Assembly: GCF_008710135.1 (NCBI RefSeq)
Contig: NZ_VYKK01000026.1
Span: forward strand, 1 to 64,000
DNA length: 64,000 nt
Direction: 5' to 3'
DNA from: Paenibacillus spiritus
GTDB lineage: Bacteria > Bacillota > Bacilli > Paenibacillales > Paenibacillaceae
This document shows positions 8,493-18,900 of this stretch, one piece after another (the first letter of the stretch is position 1; each line of letters starts with the position of its first letter). A program made the translations under genes and the position numbers. The notes under the pieces were generated by a model that was not told the DNA's origin, ran no database searches, and saw only the letters and a list, made by a program, of their open reading frames with translations.

Positions 8493-8699
8493 GTTTTTCG
8501 GAACTTAGACTTTCTTGAGTGGACTTTGCAGAAAAACTCGCTTCGGAAGCATCGGCTGTTTTTCGGAACTATACTTCATCGATTGGACTTTGCAGAAAAA
8601 CTCGCTTCGGAAGCATGGGCTGTTTTTCGGAAGATAAACTTCCTGAGTTAGCTTTGCAGAAAAACTCGCTTCGGAAGCATGGGCCGGTTTTCGGAACAG
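8493..8699. repeat. Three tandem copies of a 64-bp repeat with internal dyads
   Basis: The core starting CTTTGCAGAAAAACTCGCTT occurs at 8524, 8588 and 8652, exactly 64 bp apart. Each copy has GAAAAAC and GTTTTTC (or a close variant) as outer arms and GCTT-CGG-AAGC as an inner hairpin. A partial copy starts at 8493. If transcription begins near 8840, all copies lie in the 5' leader of the ATPase mRNA. Confidence 0.9.
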
Positions 8700-8717
8700 G
8701 GTCTTCGGACTGCCTCA

Positions 8718-8738
8718 TTGAGAATGAGAGCCATTCTT
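8718..8738. promoter_or_regulatory. Fur-like box A
   Basis: Starting at 8720 the site matches 13 of 19 positions of the classical Fur box GATAATGATAATCATTATC. It shares the stretch ATTGAGAATGAGA with box B, 73 bp further upstream of the ATPase gene. Confidence 0.45.
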
Positions 8739-8756
8739 AAAGCCCTTAAAATGGCA

Positions 8757-8787
8757 CATGCTGCCCCGGCTTCGCCGGGACAGCATG
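8757..8787. other. Long hairpin between the two Fur-like boxes
   Basis: CATGCTG pairs with CAGCATG and CCCGGC with GCCGGG around a TTC loop, giving a 13-bp stem broken by one mismatch. It is terminator-like but has no proper T-run. On the minus strand only CATTTT follows about 5 bases on. Confidence 0.6.
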
Positions 8788-8790
8788 TTA

Positions 8791-8811
8791 TTGAGAATGA
8801 GAATCATTGTT
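8791..8811. promoter_or_regulatory. Fur-like box B
   Basis: From 8793 the site matches 15 of 19 positions of the Fur consensus (GAGAATGAGAATCATTG core). It lies 33 bases downstream of a promoter-like pair at 8844-8873. Zur or another Fur-family protein is an alternative. Confidence 0.6.
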
Positions 8812-8843
8812 TACATTGTCCAAAAAGTTTTCCTTCGCACAAC

Positions 8844-8873
8844 TTTATAGTTATAGTATACCCTTTCGCTCAA
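8844..8873 (-). promoter_or_regulatory. Putative promoter of the metal ATPase
   Basis: On the minus strand TTGAGC (8868-8873), an 18-base spacer and TATAAA (8844-8849). It would give a leader of about 365 bases holding both Fur-like boxes, the hairpin and the 64-bp repeats. Confidence 0.4.
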
Positions 8874-9010
8874 ACTGTAAACCGGGCAAATGCCCAAAAT
8901 CGGCGAATTCGACAAAAAACGCCGCTGCGCAATGCGCAGGGCGTTGTCCTTCATTGCCTTGCCGGGCTAAGCCCAAAGAGCGGCTTCCCTGCCGCGAGCT
9001 TCGCGGTTCT

Positions 9011-10015
9011 TCAGCCGATCCGGCCACTCTCCTCCAGTCCACCGAAGCGCTCCTGGCGGTCGATCCAGGTCAGGCACGCCGCCCGGAGCAGCGCCTCCGT
9101 CCGCTGGGCCGGCGCGCAAAAGATTCCCCCGAGGCCGATCCGGTAGAGATCGGCCAGCGCGGCCGCCGCGGGCGGACCGGCGGCCAGCAGCGCCGCCGCC
9201 GGCTTCACCCGGCGCACGGCGGCCGCGATGTCCTCCGCCGCGCGGGCAAAGCGCGCGGCCGCTTCCTCCGGCGCGGCTTCGTCCGCCGCGCCGTCCAGCA
9301 CCAGGAAATCGGCGGTGCGCCCGATTTCCGCGGCGGCGGACGCCGCCAGATCGGGGGCGATCAGCGCCCCGATCCGGCAGGACGCCGCGAACCGGTGGCC
9401 GAGCGTCTGTTCGGCCACCGTCTCGATGAATTCGCGCGCAGCAGCGAATTCGGCAGGGCTGGCGGGGTACGCCGCCAGCAGATCCAGGCGGCAGTCGCCG
9501 CCGGCGCGCTGCCAGTCCGTCAGCACCAGAAAGAGCGCTTCCAAAACTGCGTCCTGCAATTCGCCAAGACGCCCCCCGCATGCCCCTTCAAGCTCTGGCG
9601 GCGAAGGAAGGGCCACCGCCAGCCAGTCGCTTCCGGGGCTCTCCAGCAAGGCGGCAGCTTCAGCCCGCAGCCGCAGGGACAGGCGGCGAAGCTCGGCTTC
9701 CCGGCTCGCGGACCGGCGGTTCAGCCAGGCTTCATACCGCTCCGCGGTCTCCGGCAGGCGAAGCCACTCTTCCGTACGGATCAAGACCGGTCCGGACGCC
9801 GAATATTCTCCTTCCCGCTTCTCGCGCAGTTCCCGCCGCTCCTGCCGGCCTTCCCGGAGGACCAGGAAGGCCGGCCGCGGATCGCGGTAAGACAAGGAAA
9901 AAGACGGCCCGGACGCCGCAGAAACCGCCATCTCTTGCGGCGGTTCCGTGCGGCTGTCCCACAGCCGTCCCAATGGATCGAAAGAAGAAGGATGCTCCTT
10001 CGGTTCATACTTCAT
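9011..10015 (-). CDS. Degenerate PEP-utilising-enzyme-like protein (PTS EI C-domain-like)
   Basis: 334 residues, starting MKYEPKEHPSSFDPLG after a GGCGGT site. The architecture follows the C-terminal TIM barrel of PTS enzyme I and PEP synthase. GPVLIRTEEWLRLPETAERY corresponds to the GIGLLRTEFL segment, LAAYPASPAEFAAAREF to the (M)FPMISS..EL segment, and RIGALIAPDLAASAAAEIG to the IGIMIE segment. LYRIGLGGIFCAPA corresponds to the end of the barrel. The GTNDL and MCGE active-site motifs are replaced (VLDGAAD, LLAAGPPAA), and no phospho-His domain is present. It is probably not a working phosphotransferase. The codon composition is very alanine-rich. No operon partner is visible. Confidence 0.5.
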   Translation of the reverse strand: MKYEPKEHPSSFDPLGRLWDSRTEPPQEMAVSAASGPSFSLSYRDPRPAFLVLREGRQERRELREKREGEYSASGPVLIRTEEWLRLPETAERYEAWLNRRSASREAELRRLSLRLRAEAAALLESPGSDWLAVALPSPPELEGACGGRLGELQDAVLEALFLVLTDWQRAGGDCRLDLLAAYPASPAEFAAAREFIETVAEQTLGHRFAASCRIGALIAPDLAASAAAEIGRTADFLVLDGAADEAAPEEAAARFARAAEDIAAAVRRVKPAAALLAAGPPAAAALADLYRIGLGGIFCAPAQRTEALLRAACLTWIDRQERFGGLEESGRIG

Positions 10016-10118
10016 GTTAATCGCACCGCCTTTTTCGCAAGGTACTACATACATACGGGCAACCGTCCCGATTTATGCAGAAGCGATAAAAGCGCGCTGA
10101 TCCCGGAAAAGGCGGCTG

Positions 10119-11447
<1,329 letters not shown>

Positions 11448-11528
11448 TTAGTAGCGAAAAAATGGTTACCCCATTCTCTCATATCTCCCGTTGCTTGGAA
11501 AGAGGAAATTCACATTATTCGGGTCAGA

Positions 11529-11556
11529 ATTATATCATTTATTTTTGGCACTTCAA
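11529..11556 (-). promoter_or_regulatory. metY promoter
   Basis: On the minus strand TTGAAG (11551-11556), a 16-base spacer and perfect TATAAT (11529-11534). It leaves a leader of about 95 bases. Confidence 0.65.
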
Positions 11557-11563
11557 ATACCCC

Positions 11564-11581
11564 GACAAACAATTGTTTATC
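11564..11581. promoter_or_regulatory. 18-bp palindrome upstream of metY -35
   Basis: GACAAACAATTGTTTATC is an inverted repeat with one mismatch, 7 bases upstream of the -35 element. It could be an activator site. No S-box riboswitch is seen. Confidence 0.45.
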
Positions 11582-11706
11582 AGGGTAGTGTTTTATCGAA
11601 GCGCAGCGTTTAATCGTTGGCGGAAGCCCGCCGCCCCCCGGTTCCTTGCATCCCGGGAACGCTCCGGCAGGGGTTCTCTTCCGCCTCGTTCAGAACAGCC
11701 TCCGGA

Positions 11707-12384
11707 TTAGTAACCGGAGGTATTCTGTTCGCCCTTGGCGATGGCTACGCCACCGCTTGTTCCGATACGCGTGGCACCGGCGCCGATCATGATCAGCGCG
11801 TCTTCGGCGCTGCGCACTCCGCCGGAAGCCTTAACGCCGATCTCCGGGCCTACCGTCCGGCGCATCAGGGCAATGTCTTCCTTGGTGGCTCCCCCGGTCG
11901 AGAATCCGGTGGACGTCTTCACATAGTCCGCTCCGGCTTGCACAGCCAGTTCGCAGGCCCGCACCTTCTCTTCGTCCGTCAGCAGGCAGGTCTCGATAAT
12001 GACCTTCGTCAGCGCTTTGCCCTTGGCCGCTTCCACGACGGCGGCGATGTCACGCTGTACCAGCGCATCGTCTCCGCTCTTCAACGCTCCGATGTTGATA
12101 ACCATGTCCACCTCGCCTGCCCCTTTGGCAATGGCATCGGAAGTCTCGTATGCCTTCGTCTCCGGCGTTGAAGCGCCCAGAGGGAATCCGATTACCGTAC
12201 AGACCTTGACTTCAGGCGTATCCTTCAGCACTTCGCTGGCCACGCTCACCCAAGCCGGGTTCACGCAGACCGAAGCGAACTTGTAGAGCTTGGCTTCTTC
12301 CGCCAGCTTGACGATATCTTCCTTCCGGGCATCTGCCTTCAGCAGTGTATGGTCAATCATTCGCGATAATTGGGGTGTATTCAT
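11707..12384 (-). CDS. deoC: Deoxyribose-phosphate aldolase
   Basis: 225 residues, the usual length for DeoC. It cleaves 2-deoxyribose-5-phosphate to glyceraldehyde-3-phosphate and acetaldehyde in deoxynucleoside breakdown. The Schiff-base lysine is in [15 protein letters not shown] and the second catalytic lysine in [10 protein letters not shown]. The N-terminus [11 protein letters not shown] is characteristic. The ribosome site GGAGGA precedes ATG 12384. It is monocistronic here, without the usual deoxynucleoside kinase or phosphorylase genes nearby. Confidence 0.96.
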   Translation of the reverse strand: MNTPQLSRMIDHTLLKADARKEDIVKLAEEAKLYKFASVCVNPAWVSVASEVLKDTPEVKVCTVIGFPLGASTPETKAYETSDAIAKGAGEVDMVINIGALKSGDDALVQRDIAAVVEAAKGKALTKVIIETCLLTDEEKVRACELAVQAGADYVKTSTGFSTGGATKEDIALMRRTVGPEIGVKASGGVRSAEDALIMIGAGATRIGTSGGVAIAKGEQNTSGY

Positions 12385-12435
12385 AGTGTCTTATCCTCCA
12401 TGGCCTTCCGATGAAGGCGAATTTGCTTCCCTGTA

Positions 12436-12463
12436 ATCATACCAATTGATCGTCCATTTGCAA
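12436..12463 (-). promoter_or_regulatory. deoC promoter
   Basis: On the minus strand TTGCAA (12458-12463), a 16-base spacer and TATGAT (12436-12441). Confidence 0.6.
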
Positions 12464-12583
12464 AGGAACGGCATTCCGGCTTATGAATCCCAGTACCCAG
12501 GGGCCCTTCCGTTAATATGTAGTTTTTCTACACATTCAGGTCTTATATCCTAAATATTTCTTGCCTTGCGTCCGATAAAAGAT

Positions 12584-12610
12584 AAAGTGGCGAACGAATT
12601 GCCACTTTTT
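12584..12610 (+). terminator. Hairpin with T-run before STAS-like gene
   Basis: An 8-bp perfect stem AAAGTGGC/GCCACTTT with a 9-base loop, then TT. It lies 42 bases upstream of the STAS-like start on the same strand. It may be a leader attenuator, or it may stop antisense transcription. Confidence 0.5.
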
Positions 12611-12651
12611 GTCGCGTCATTTTGATAATAGGAGAGGAGCCATTTTAATTC

Positions 12652-12993
12652 ATGGGTACATTCAATCTCAACACAGACAAAAATGCAAGCACACTGAACG
12701 TCAAGGTAGGAGGGACCTTCTCCACCGAGGACGCCGAGCTGTTCATCGCCGACTACAACCGGGCGATTGGCGCTTTCGATCCGAAGCAGTACGAGATCAT
12801 CCTGGACTGCACGGAGCTGAACGTATCGTCTCCCGATGTTCTGCCCATGCTGGAGCAGTGCTTCATTCTCTACAAAAACTCCGGCTTCAAGAACGTAGTC
12901 TTTACCATTAAACGCAACCCGATTCTCAAAATGCAGCTGTCCCGCGTCGCACGTACGACACAGCTTCAGCATTATGAAATCCGGGAAGTTTAA
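12652..12993 (+). CDS. STAS-like small protein
   Basis: 113 residues, soluble, with alternating strands and helices. YEIILDCTELNVSSPDVLPM followed by a helix and GFKNVVFTIKRNP is like the core of STAS/anti-sigma-antagonist folds. The conserved phospho-Ser motif (D-S-S/A-G) is not clearly present; SSPD is the nearest candidate. The GGAGAGGAG site is rather far (about 13 bases) from the ATG. It is followed after 12 bases by the KAS-III-like gene, so the two are an operon, and it may bind or regulate that enzyme. Confidence 0.55.
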   Translation: MGTFNLNTDKNASTLNVKVGGTFSTEDAELFIADYNRAIGAFDPKQYEIILDCTELNVSSPDVLPMLEQCFILYKNSGFKNVVFTIKRNPILKMQLSRVARTTQLQHYEIREV

Positions 12994-13005
12994 GAGGTAA
13001 CTTCT

Positions 13006-14001
13006 ATGGATATTTCGGTCTCGATTCGACAGGCAGCCTACTATCATCCCAAGAAAATTGTCCATAACGATTATTACCTGGAACACTTCGATCGCCAGGG
13101 CAAGGACATCCGCAATTTCATGGCCGCAATGGGCCGCGAGAACCGCTATATTGCCGACCCAGCCGAAGAGAATGCGTTAACGATGGGTGTTCAGGCGGCT
13201 CAGCGCGCGCTGGAGGCCTCCGGTCTCGCCGCCGAAGATATCGATATGTTCGTATTCGCTACCCAGACGCCGGAATATACGTACCCCACCAATTCGCTGC
13301 TGCTTCATAACCGGCTCGGCGGGAAGCACCGGGCGATCACGATGGATTCCAACGCCAACTGCGCCGGCATGGTAACCGCGGTCGAACAGACCAGCCGGTA
13401 TATGCGCGGCAATGAGCAGGTCCGCTACGCTCTCGTTGTCGGCTGCGACTTCAGCTCCGTTCACTGCAACCCGGACGATGAAGTTACCTACGCCAATTTC
13501 GGCGACGCGGCTGCGGCCGTGATTCTCGAGAGGGGCGGCGAAGGCCAGGGTCTGATCGACTCGCTCTATTACACGGATTCCGACCTTCATGAGACGATCA
13601 CTTTCCCTGCCTGCGGCAGTTCCAATCTGTACCGGGAAGGGATTCAGCCCCGCGATATCCATATCCGGTGGCTTCCGTTCGACGGGACCGTCTGCGTCGA
13701 TGCCGCCATCGCGGATATCCGCACCCTGCTGGAACGCAATCACCTGACACCGGACGATATTTCGGCATTCTGCCTGTCCCAGTTCTCGCTGAAGAATATT
13801 GAACTGATGCAGGAAGCTTTGGGACAGTCCAAAGAGAAGTTTATCTACGTCGGCGACGAATTCGGCTATACCGCCACGAGCAGTCCGTTTATCGCCTTCC
13901 AGCGCGGAGTCGAAGACGGAAGAATCCGGCGCGGAGATTACCTGATCTTCTGGTCGGTCGGGGCCGGCTGGCAGATTCCGACGATGCTTCTGCGCTACTA
14001 G
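13006..14001 (+). CDS. KAS-III (FabH)-like thiolase-fold protein with altered triad
   Basis: 331 residues. FabH-like features are the nucleophile Cys119 in SNANCAGMV, FGDAAAAVILERG (about 165) and a thiolase-fold layout. In FabH, catalytic His and Asn follow in (V)PHQAN and GNTS. Here the equivalent places read FCLSQFSLKNIE (about 258) and FGYTATSSPF (about 287), so both His and Asn are missing. A plain decarboxylating condensation is unlikely. Acyl transfer or a hydrolytic or non-decarboxylative reaction is possible. It pairs with the STAS-like gene. Neighbouring genes give no pathway. Confidence 0.75.
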   Translation: MDISVSIRQAAYYHPKKIVHNDYYLEHFDRQGKDIRNFMAAMGRENRYIADPAEENALTMGVQAAQRALEASGLAAEDIDMFVFATQTPEYTYPTNSLLLHNRLGGKHRAITMDSNANCAGMVTAVEQTSRYMRGNEQVRYALVVGCDFSSVHCNPDDEVTYANFGDAAAAVILERGGEGQGLIDSLYYTDSDLHETITFPACGSSNLYREGIQPRDIHIRWLPFDGTVCVDAAIADIRTLLERNHLTPDDISAFCLSQFSLKNIELMQEALGQSKEKFIYVGDEFGYTATSSPFIAFQRGVEDGRIRRGDYLIFWSVGAGWQIPTMLLRY

Positions 14002-14013
14002 GAGCGCTGTCTC

Positions 14014-14053
14014 CGCATGCCTCTGTAAGTCTTGCGTCTTGCAGGGGCATGCG
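14014..14053. terminator. 12-bp stem hairpin after KAS-III-like gene
   Basis: CGCATGCCTCTG pairs with CAGGGGCATGCG (one G-T pair) around a 16-base loop. No T-run follows, so termination is uncertain. Confidence 0.45.
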
Positions 14054-14076
14054 ACTGCACACACTTATCTTGAATC

Positions 14077-14125
14077 AGCAAAGCCGCGAGTCCGGGGGAA
14101 ATCCCCCGTCATTCGCGGCTTTGCT
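14077..14125. terminator. Two-tier hairpin between convergent genes
   Basis: A perfect 13-bp outer stem (AGCAAAGCCGCGA with TCGCGGCTTTGCT) encloses a second stem GGGGG-AAAT-CCCCC. It sits between the convergent KAS-III-like and allophanate hydrolase genes and can act in both directions. Confidence 0.6.
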
Positions 14126-14190
14126 GTCGTTGCCGGGACGGACTGCCTATTTAAGGAGTTCGGACCGCTTTCGCCGGCGAACAGCGCGCT

Positions 14191-15927
14191 CTATACTCCT
14201 GCCTTCTGCGCCTTCCTCCATCCGCCGTAAGCGGTAAGCTCCTCCGCCTCCTGAACCGCATAGGCTTCGCAGACAAAGCCAGGGACCGTGCTTCCGTCCT
14301 CCAGCTCGATTCGGCCGATTCCGAGCGGAGCGGGAATTCCGGCGGTGAAGAGGCCGAAGGAAGCCGCCGGCATCTCCCATAGTTCCAGCGCAATCGAAGC
14401 GCCTCCCGACGCAGTCCGGACAAGTCCGGGCTTGGCCGGCTCCGTAGGAAGACGGTACAGCCGGTAGCAGGCGGCGGTTGCGGCTTCCTCTACAAACCGG
14501 GCTCCGAAGCCGGTCATCTGCGGCTCCAGCGCCATTCCGCGCATATGCAGCCCGCAGACGGCTACCCGAATGTACGCCTGCTGCTGCAGAAGGAACCGGG
14601 AAGCCGGCAGCAGATTCGCCTCTTCCCCGGGAACGGTGAACAGCGTGACGCCAAACGGCAGATCCGGCCCTGCACTGCCTGCCGGAACGGCGATGGCGCT
14701 GAGATCGAGCAGATTGCAGTGGTTCGTGTACAGCCCCATCGCGCTGTTCGCACCTACCGGGTCGGCTTCGGCCTGCTCCCGGGTCCAGGTTCCTCCGCAG
14801 GTCGGGAGGACCAGCACCGCTCCGCCCAGCCATTCTCTCACTTCCGCCTTGATTGCGGCCAGACGGTGCTGGGCCTCGAACAAGGAGGCTGCGCTGTATT
14901 CCGGCTTCGCCCCCGAGCGGAGAATGCGTTCGGTAACCGGGAGCGCCGCTCCCGGATGCTCTTCAATGAAGGAAGCCAGATCGCTCCAGCGCTCGGCGAC
15001 GAGCGGCCCTTCGTAGAGCAGCGCCGCCGCTTCCTGAAGCGTTCCGATCTTCACTTCGCGGACTTCGGCTCCCGAGCGAAGAAGCCTGTCCTTCGCCCCG
15101 TCCCAGGCCGCTTCATATTCTCCGGCAAAGGGGCCGTAGAATGTAAGCGGCTCCTCCGGCAGCAGCCATACCCTCGGCTGCCCGGGACGGTTCAGCGGAC
15201 GGTCCGCCGAATACGGATCGCCTGCGAGCGGACCCCGGACCGCCCGGTCGACGGCGGCGGCCTCATCGGGAGTCCGCGTGAATACCGTCACGCAGTCGAT
15301 GCTCCGGCAGGCGGGAATGACGCCGGCCGACGGCCAGGCGCCGACGGCCGGCTTGTAGCCGACCAGACCGTTCAAGGCCGCGGGGACCCGCCCCGAACCG
15401 GCGGTATCCGTGCCCAGTGCGAACGCCGCTTGCCCCCGGGCAACAGCGACGGCGGAGCCGGAGCTGGACCCGCCGCTGATCAGCTCCGGGCGCAGCGCGT
15501 TGCGGGTCGCGCCGTAAGGGCTGCGCGTTCCGACCAGGCCGGTGGCGAACTGGTCGAGATTGGTTTTGCCCACCGGAACCGCTCCGGCTGCGATTAACCG
15601 CTCGACGACGGCCGCATGGGACTTGGGCGTATACTCATAATCGGGACAAGCCGCCGTCACCGGCCAGCCCGCCACTTCAATATTGTCCTTCACCGCAAAC
15701 GGAATTCCCCAGAGCGGGCACTCCGCGGGATTCAGCTTCTCCAGACGCTCCAGATAGGGCGCGATGCGCTCCGCATCCGGCTCTGTGATCCAGATCTTCA
15801 TCTCCCGGTCGCGGACTGCCCGTTCAACCACTGCAAGGATGACCTCCCCGGGCGTGAACGCGCCCGACAAGTAGCCGCTCCGCAGCGCATGCAGCGTCAG
15901 CTCTCCCGGTACCGCCTGAATGCTCAT
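14191..15927 (-). CDS. atzF: Allophanate hydrolase
   Basis: 578 residues. It hydrolyses allophanate to ammonia and CO2, the last step of the guanidine/urea route. The amidase-signature domain has Lys80 (PFAVKDNIEVAG), GGSSSGSAVA (152-161, cis-Ser) and nucleophile Ser178 in TDTAGSGR. A C-terminal domain of about 130 residues, typical of AtzF, follows from about residue 450. The start overlaps the carboxylase stop by 4 bases (ATGA). It is the last gene of the riboswitch-controlled operon. Confidence 0.95.
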   Translation of the reverse strand: MSIQAVPGELTLHALRSGYLSGAFTPGEVILAVVERAVRDREMKIWITEPDAERIAPYLERLEKLNPAECPLWGIPFAVKDNIEVAGWPVTAACPDYEYTPKSHAAVVERLIAAGAVPVGKTNLDQFATGLVGTRSPYGATRNALRPELISGGSSSGSAVAVARGQAAFALGTDTAGSGRVPAALNGLVGYKPAVGAWPSAGVIPACRSIDCVTVFTRTPDEAAAVDRAVRGPLAGDPYSADRPLNRPGQPRVWLLPEEPLTFYGPFAGEYEAAWDGAKDRLLRSGAEVREVKIGTLQEAAALLYEGPLVAERWSDLASFIEEHPGAALPVTERILRSGAKPEYSAASLFEAQHRLAAIKAEVREWLGGAVLVLPTCGGTWTREQAEADPVGANSAMGLYTNHCNLLDLSAIAVPAGSAGPDLPFGVTLFTVPGEEANLLPASRFLLQQQAYIRVAVCGLHMRGMALEPQMTGFGARFVEEAATAACYRLYRLPTEPAKPGLVRTASGGASIALELWEMPAASFGLFTAGIPAPLGIGRIELEDGSTVPGFVCEAYAVQEAEELTAYGGWRKAQKAGV

Positions 15928-18900
15928 GATGCCGTCGCCTCCTCTTCTTGTTCAATCGGATAAATGGCCGCGATGCAGTCGCCGGCCCGGACCTGGTCTC
16001 CGGACTCCACATAAATGGAAGCGATGATGCCGTCGCACGGGGCGGACTGCGCGAATTCCATCTTCATGCTCTCTTCAATGACAACCGTCTCGCCCCGGCG
16101 AACGCGCTGTCCCGGCTCGACGAGCACCTTCCAGACGCTCCCGGACATAGTGCTTTTCATCCCCAGACTCCCGCCGGGCAGCGCCTCCTGCTCGCCGTGG
16201 GAAGCGGGCTCCGGCTCGGAGACGTGCTCGGCGATGCCAAGCCGCTTCCAGAGGGCTCTCTCTTCCTGAAAAGAAGCCTGCTGCTTCCGGCGGAATGCCG
16301 CCGACTCTTCCCCGATCTCCTCCAGCCAGTTCAGGTAATCTCCCAGATTGAAGGTCGTCTCTTCAATCTCTACGGCGAATTCCCCGCGCGGGAATTCGTC
16401 TCTCATCCGCAGCAGCTCTTCTTCCGAGACCGGATAGAAGCGAATCTGATCGAAGAAGCGGAGCAGCCAAGGCTTGCCCTCGGCGAAATTCTCCGTCTGC
16501 CGGAATTTGTTCCACATCTGAACGGTCCGGCCTACGAACTGGTATCCGCCCGGCCCCTCCATGCCGTAGACGCAGAGGTAAGCGCCGCCGATCCCGACCG
16601 CATTCTCCGGCGTCCAGGTCCGGGCCGGATTGTACTTGGTCGTGACCAGCCGGTGCCGCGGGTCCAGCGGTACGGCGACCGGGGCGCCGAGATAGACATC
16701 TCCCAGCCCCATGACCAGATAGGAGGCGTTGAAGACGACCTCGGCAACTTCCTCCAGCGAGCCGAGTCCGTTCATCCGGCGGATGAACTCCAGATTGCTG
16801 GGGCACCACGGCGCGTCGGGGCGGACGTTCTGCTGGTAACGTTCAATGGCGAGCCGGGTAGCCGGATCGTCCCAGGAGAGCGGCAGCTTCACAATCCGTG
16901 ACGGAACCTCAATGGAATCCAGCGGCGGAAGGGCGCGGTCAATCTCCAGAACGCGGGCGGCCGCCTCCTTGACGGTAATCCGGGAAGCGTCCAGATGAAT
17001 CTGGAGGGAGCGGATGCCCGGCGTCATCTCGATGAAGGGGATCGTGCCGCTGTCCTTCACGCCCTGCATCAGCACGTAGACCTGAAACCGGTACAGGAGG
17101 TCAAGCTCCCGGTCGCCATATTCCACCAGAATATTCTCGTCGCCGGAGCAGCGGACGGCAATCGCGAACCGCCGCCCCTCTTCTTCATAGGCGATGAGCG
17201 GCGCATACGCGCCGGAGGAGACTTCGGGCAGCTCCGGCAGCGGCGCCGCTTCTTCGTCCAGCCGGTCTAGCCAGGCTTCCTGGGCGGCGCGCAGCGCCTC
17301 CGCTTCCTCTACCGTGATCAGCCGGAAGCGCACCTTGTCGCCGGGCCGGAGCTGGCCGATCTTCCACAGCTCCGCCGTTGCGGTGGTGACCGGACAGACG
17401 AACCCGCCCAGACTCGGGCCGTCGGGGCCGAGCAGAATCGGCATGTCGCCGGTCAGGTCCAACGCGCCCACAGCATAGGCGTTGTCATGAATATTCGACG
17501 GATGCAGGCCGGCGTCTCCCCCATCCTCCCGGGCCCAGAGCGGGGCAGGCCCGATCAGGCGGACGCCGGTGCGGGAGCTGTTGAAATGCACTTCCCAGGC
17601 CGTATCCGTGAGCTGATCCAGATAGCCGGGAAGCAGGTATTCCGCCGTACAATGCGGACCCGGGATGACGCCGATTGTCCACTCCCGCCCGCAGAACGGG
17701 CGGCAGGCTTCGTTCAGCGGAGCCAGCGGCCGGCGCTCCGCTCCGCCTCCCATCATTGGCTCCGGCCTGCGGACCCGCAGCACGGCTCCCGGACGCAGGG
17801 CTCCGCCCATATGCCCGCCGAATCCGCCCAGGGTGAAGGTGGCGGCGCTGCCCAGCGTCAGCGGCAGATCCAGGCCGCCCGCGACCAGCAGGTAGCCCCG
17901 CATTCCGGTCTGCGCTTCGCCGAGACGCAGCACGGAGCCCGCCCTGGCCTGCACCGGGGTGTACAGCGGCACGGGACAGCCGTCCAGCTCGGCGCCCATG
18001 TCCGCTCCGCTCAGGCAGAACCGGAGATCTCCCCGGAAGCGGTAGGCTCCGCCGCGCAGCGTCATCTCCAGGCCGGCCGCCGAGTCGTCGTTGCCGAGCA
18101 GCCGGTTGCCGATGCGGAAGGCCAGCCGGTCCATCGGACCTGAAGGCGGCACCCCGACATCCCAGTAGCCGACCCGGCCCGGCATATCCTGGACGGTGGT
18201 CTGCACGCCCCCGTCCAGCGTCTCGATCGCCCGCTCGGACGGCAGGAAGCCGTTCAGCATATGGGTGTGCACCAGTCCTTCTCCGAAGGCTTCCGTCTGA
18301 AGGAATGCTTCAATATAAGCCTGATTGGTGGTCACCCCGTACACGCGGAGCGTCCGCAGCGCTTCGGTCATCTTCGCAATCGCCCCGCTGCGGGTGTCGG
18401 CGTGGACAATCAGCTTGGCCAGCATCGGGTCATAGAGCGTCGTAACTTCAAGCCCCTTCTGAATCCAGGTCTCGATCCGGACGCCTTCCGGCCATAGAAT
18501 ATCGTCAATTCGCCCGTCCCCGGGACGGAAATCATTCACACAATCCTCCGCGTACAGCCGTACCTGGAGGCTGTGTCCCTGCGGTGTACGCAGACGCGCC
18601 TCCAGGCCCTCCAGCTCTCCTGCGGCTTCGCGGATCATCCATTCGACCAGATCGACACCGAGCACTTCTTCGGTGACCCCGTGTTCTACCTGCAGCCGCG
18701 TATTGACTTCAAGGAAGTAGTACGACCGGGCCTCCGGATCATACAGGAATTCGACCGTACCCGCACTGCGGTACCCGGCGGACCGGGCCAGACGGCGGGC
18801 GCTCTCGTGCATATCGCGCCGCACGGTCTCCGGCAGAAGCGGCGCCGGCGTCTCTTCGATAATCTTCTGGTTGCGCCGCTGCACGGAGCAGTCCCGCTCG

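Noticed and set aside
8493..8699. Regular repeats that might suggest a CRISPR array
   Set aside because: Only three copies; the repeats almost touch, the stretch between cores is partly conserved rather than unique, and there are no cas genes.
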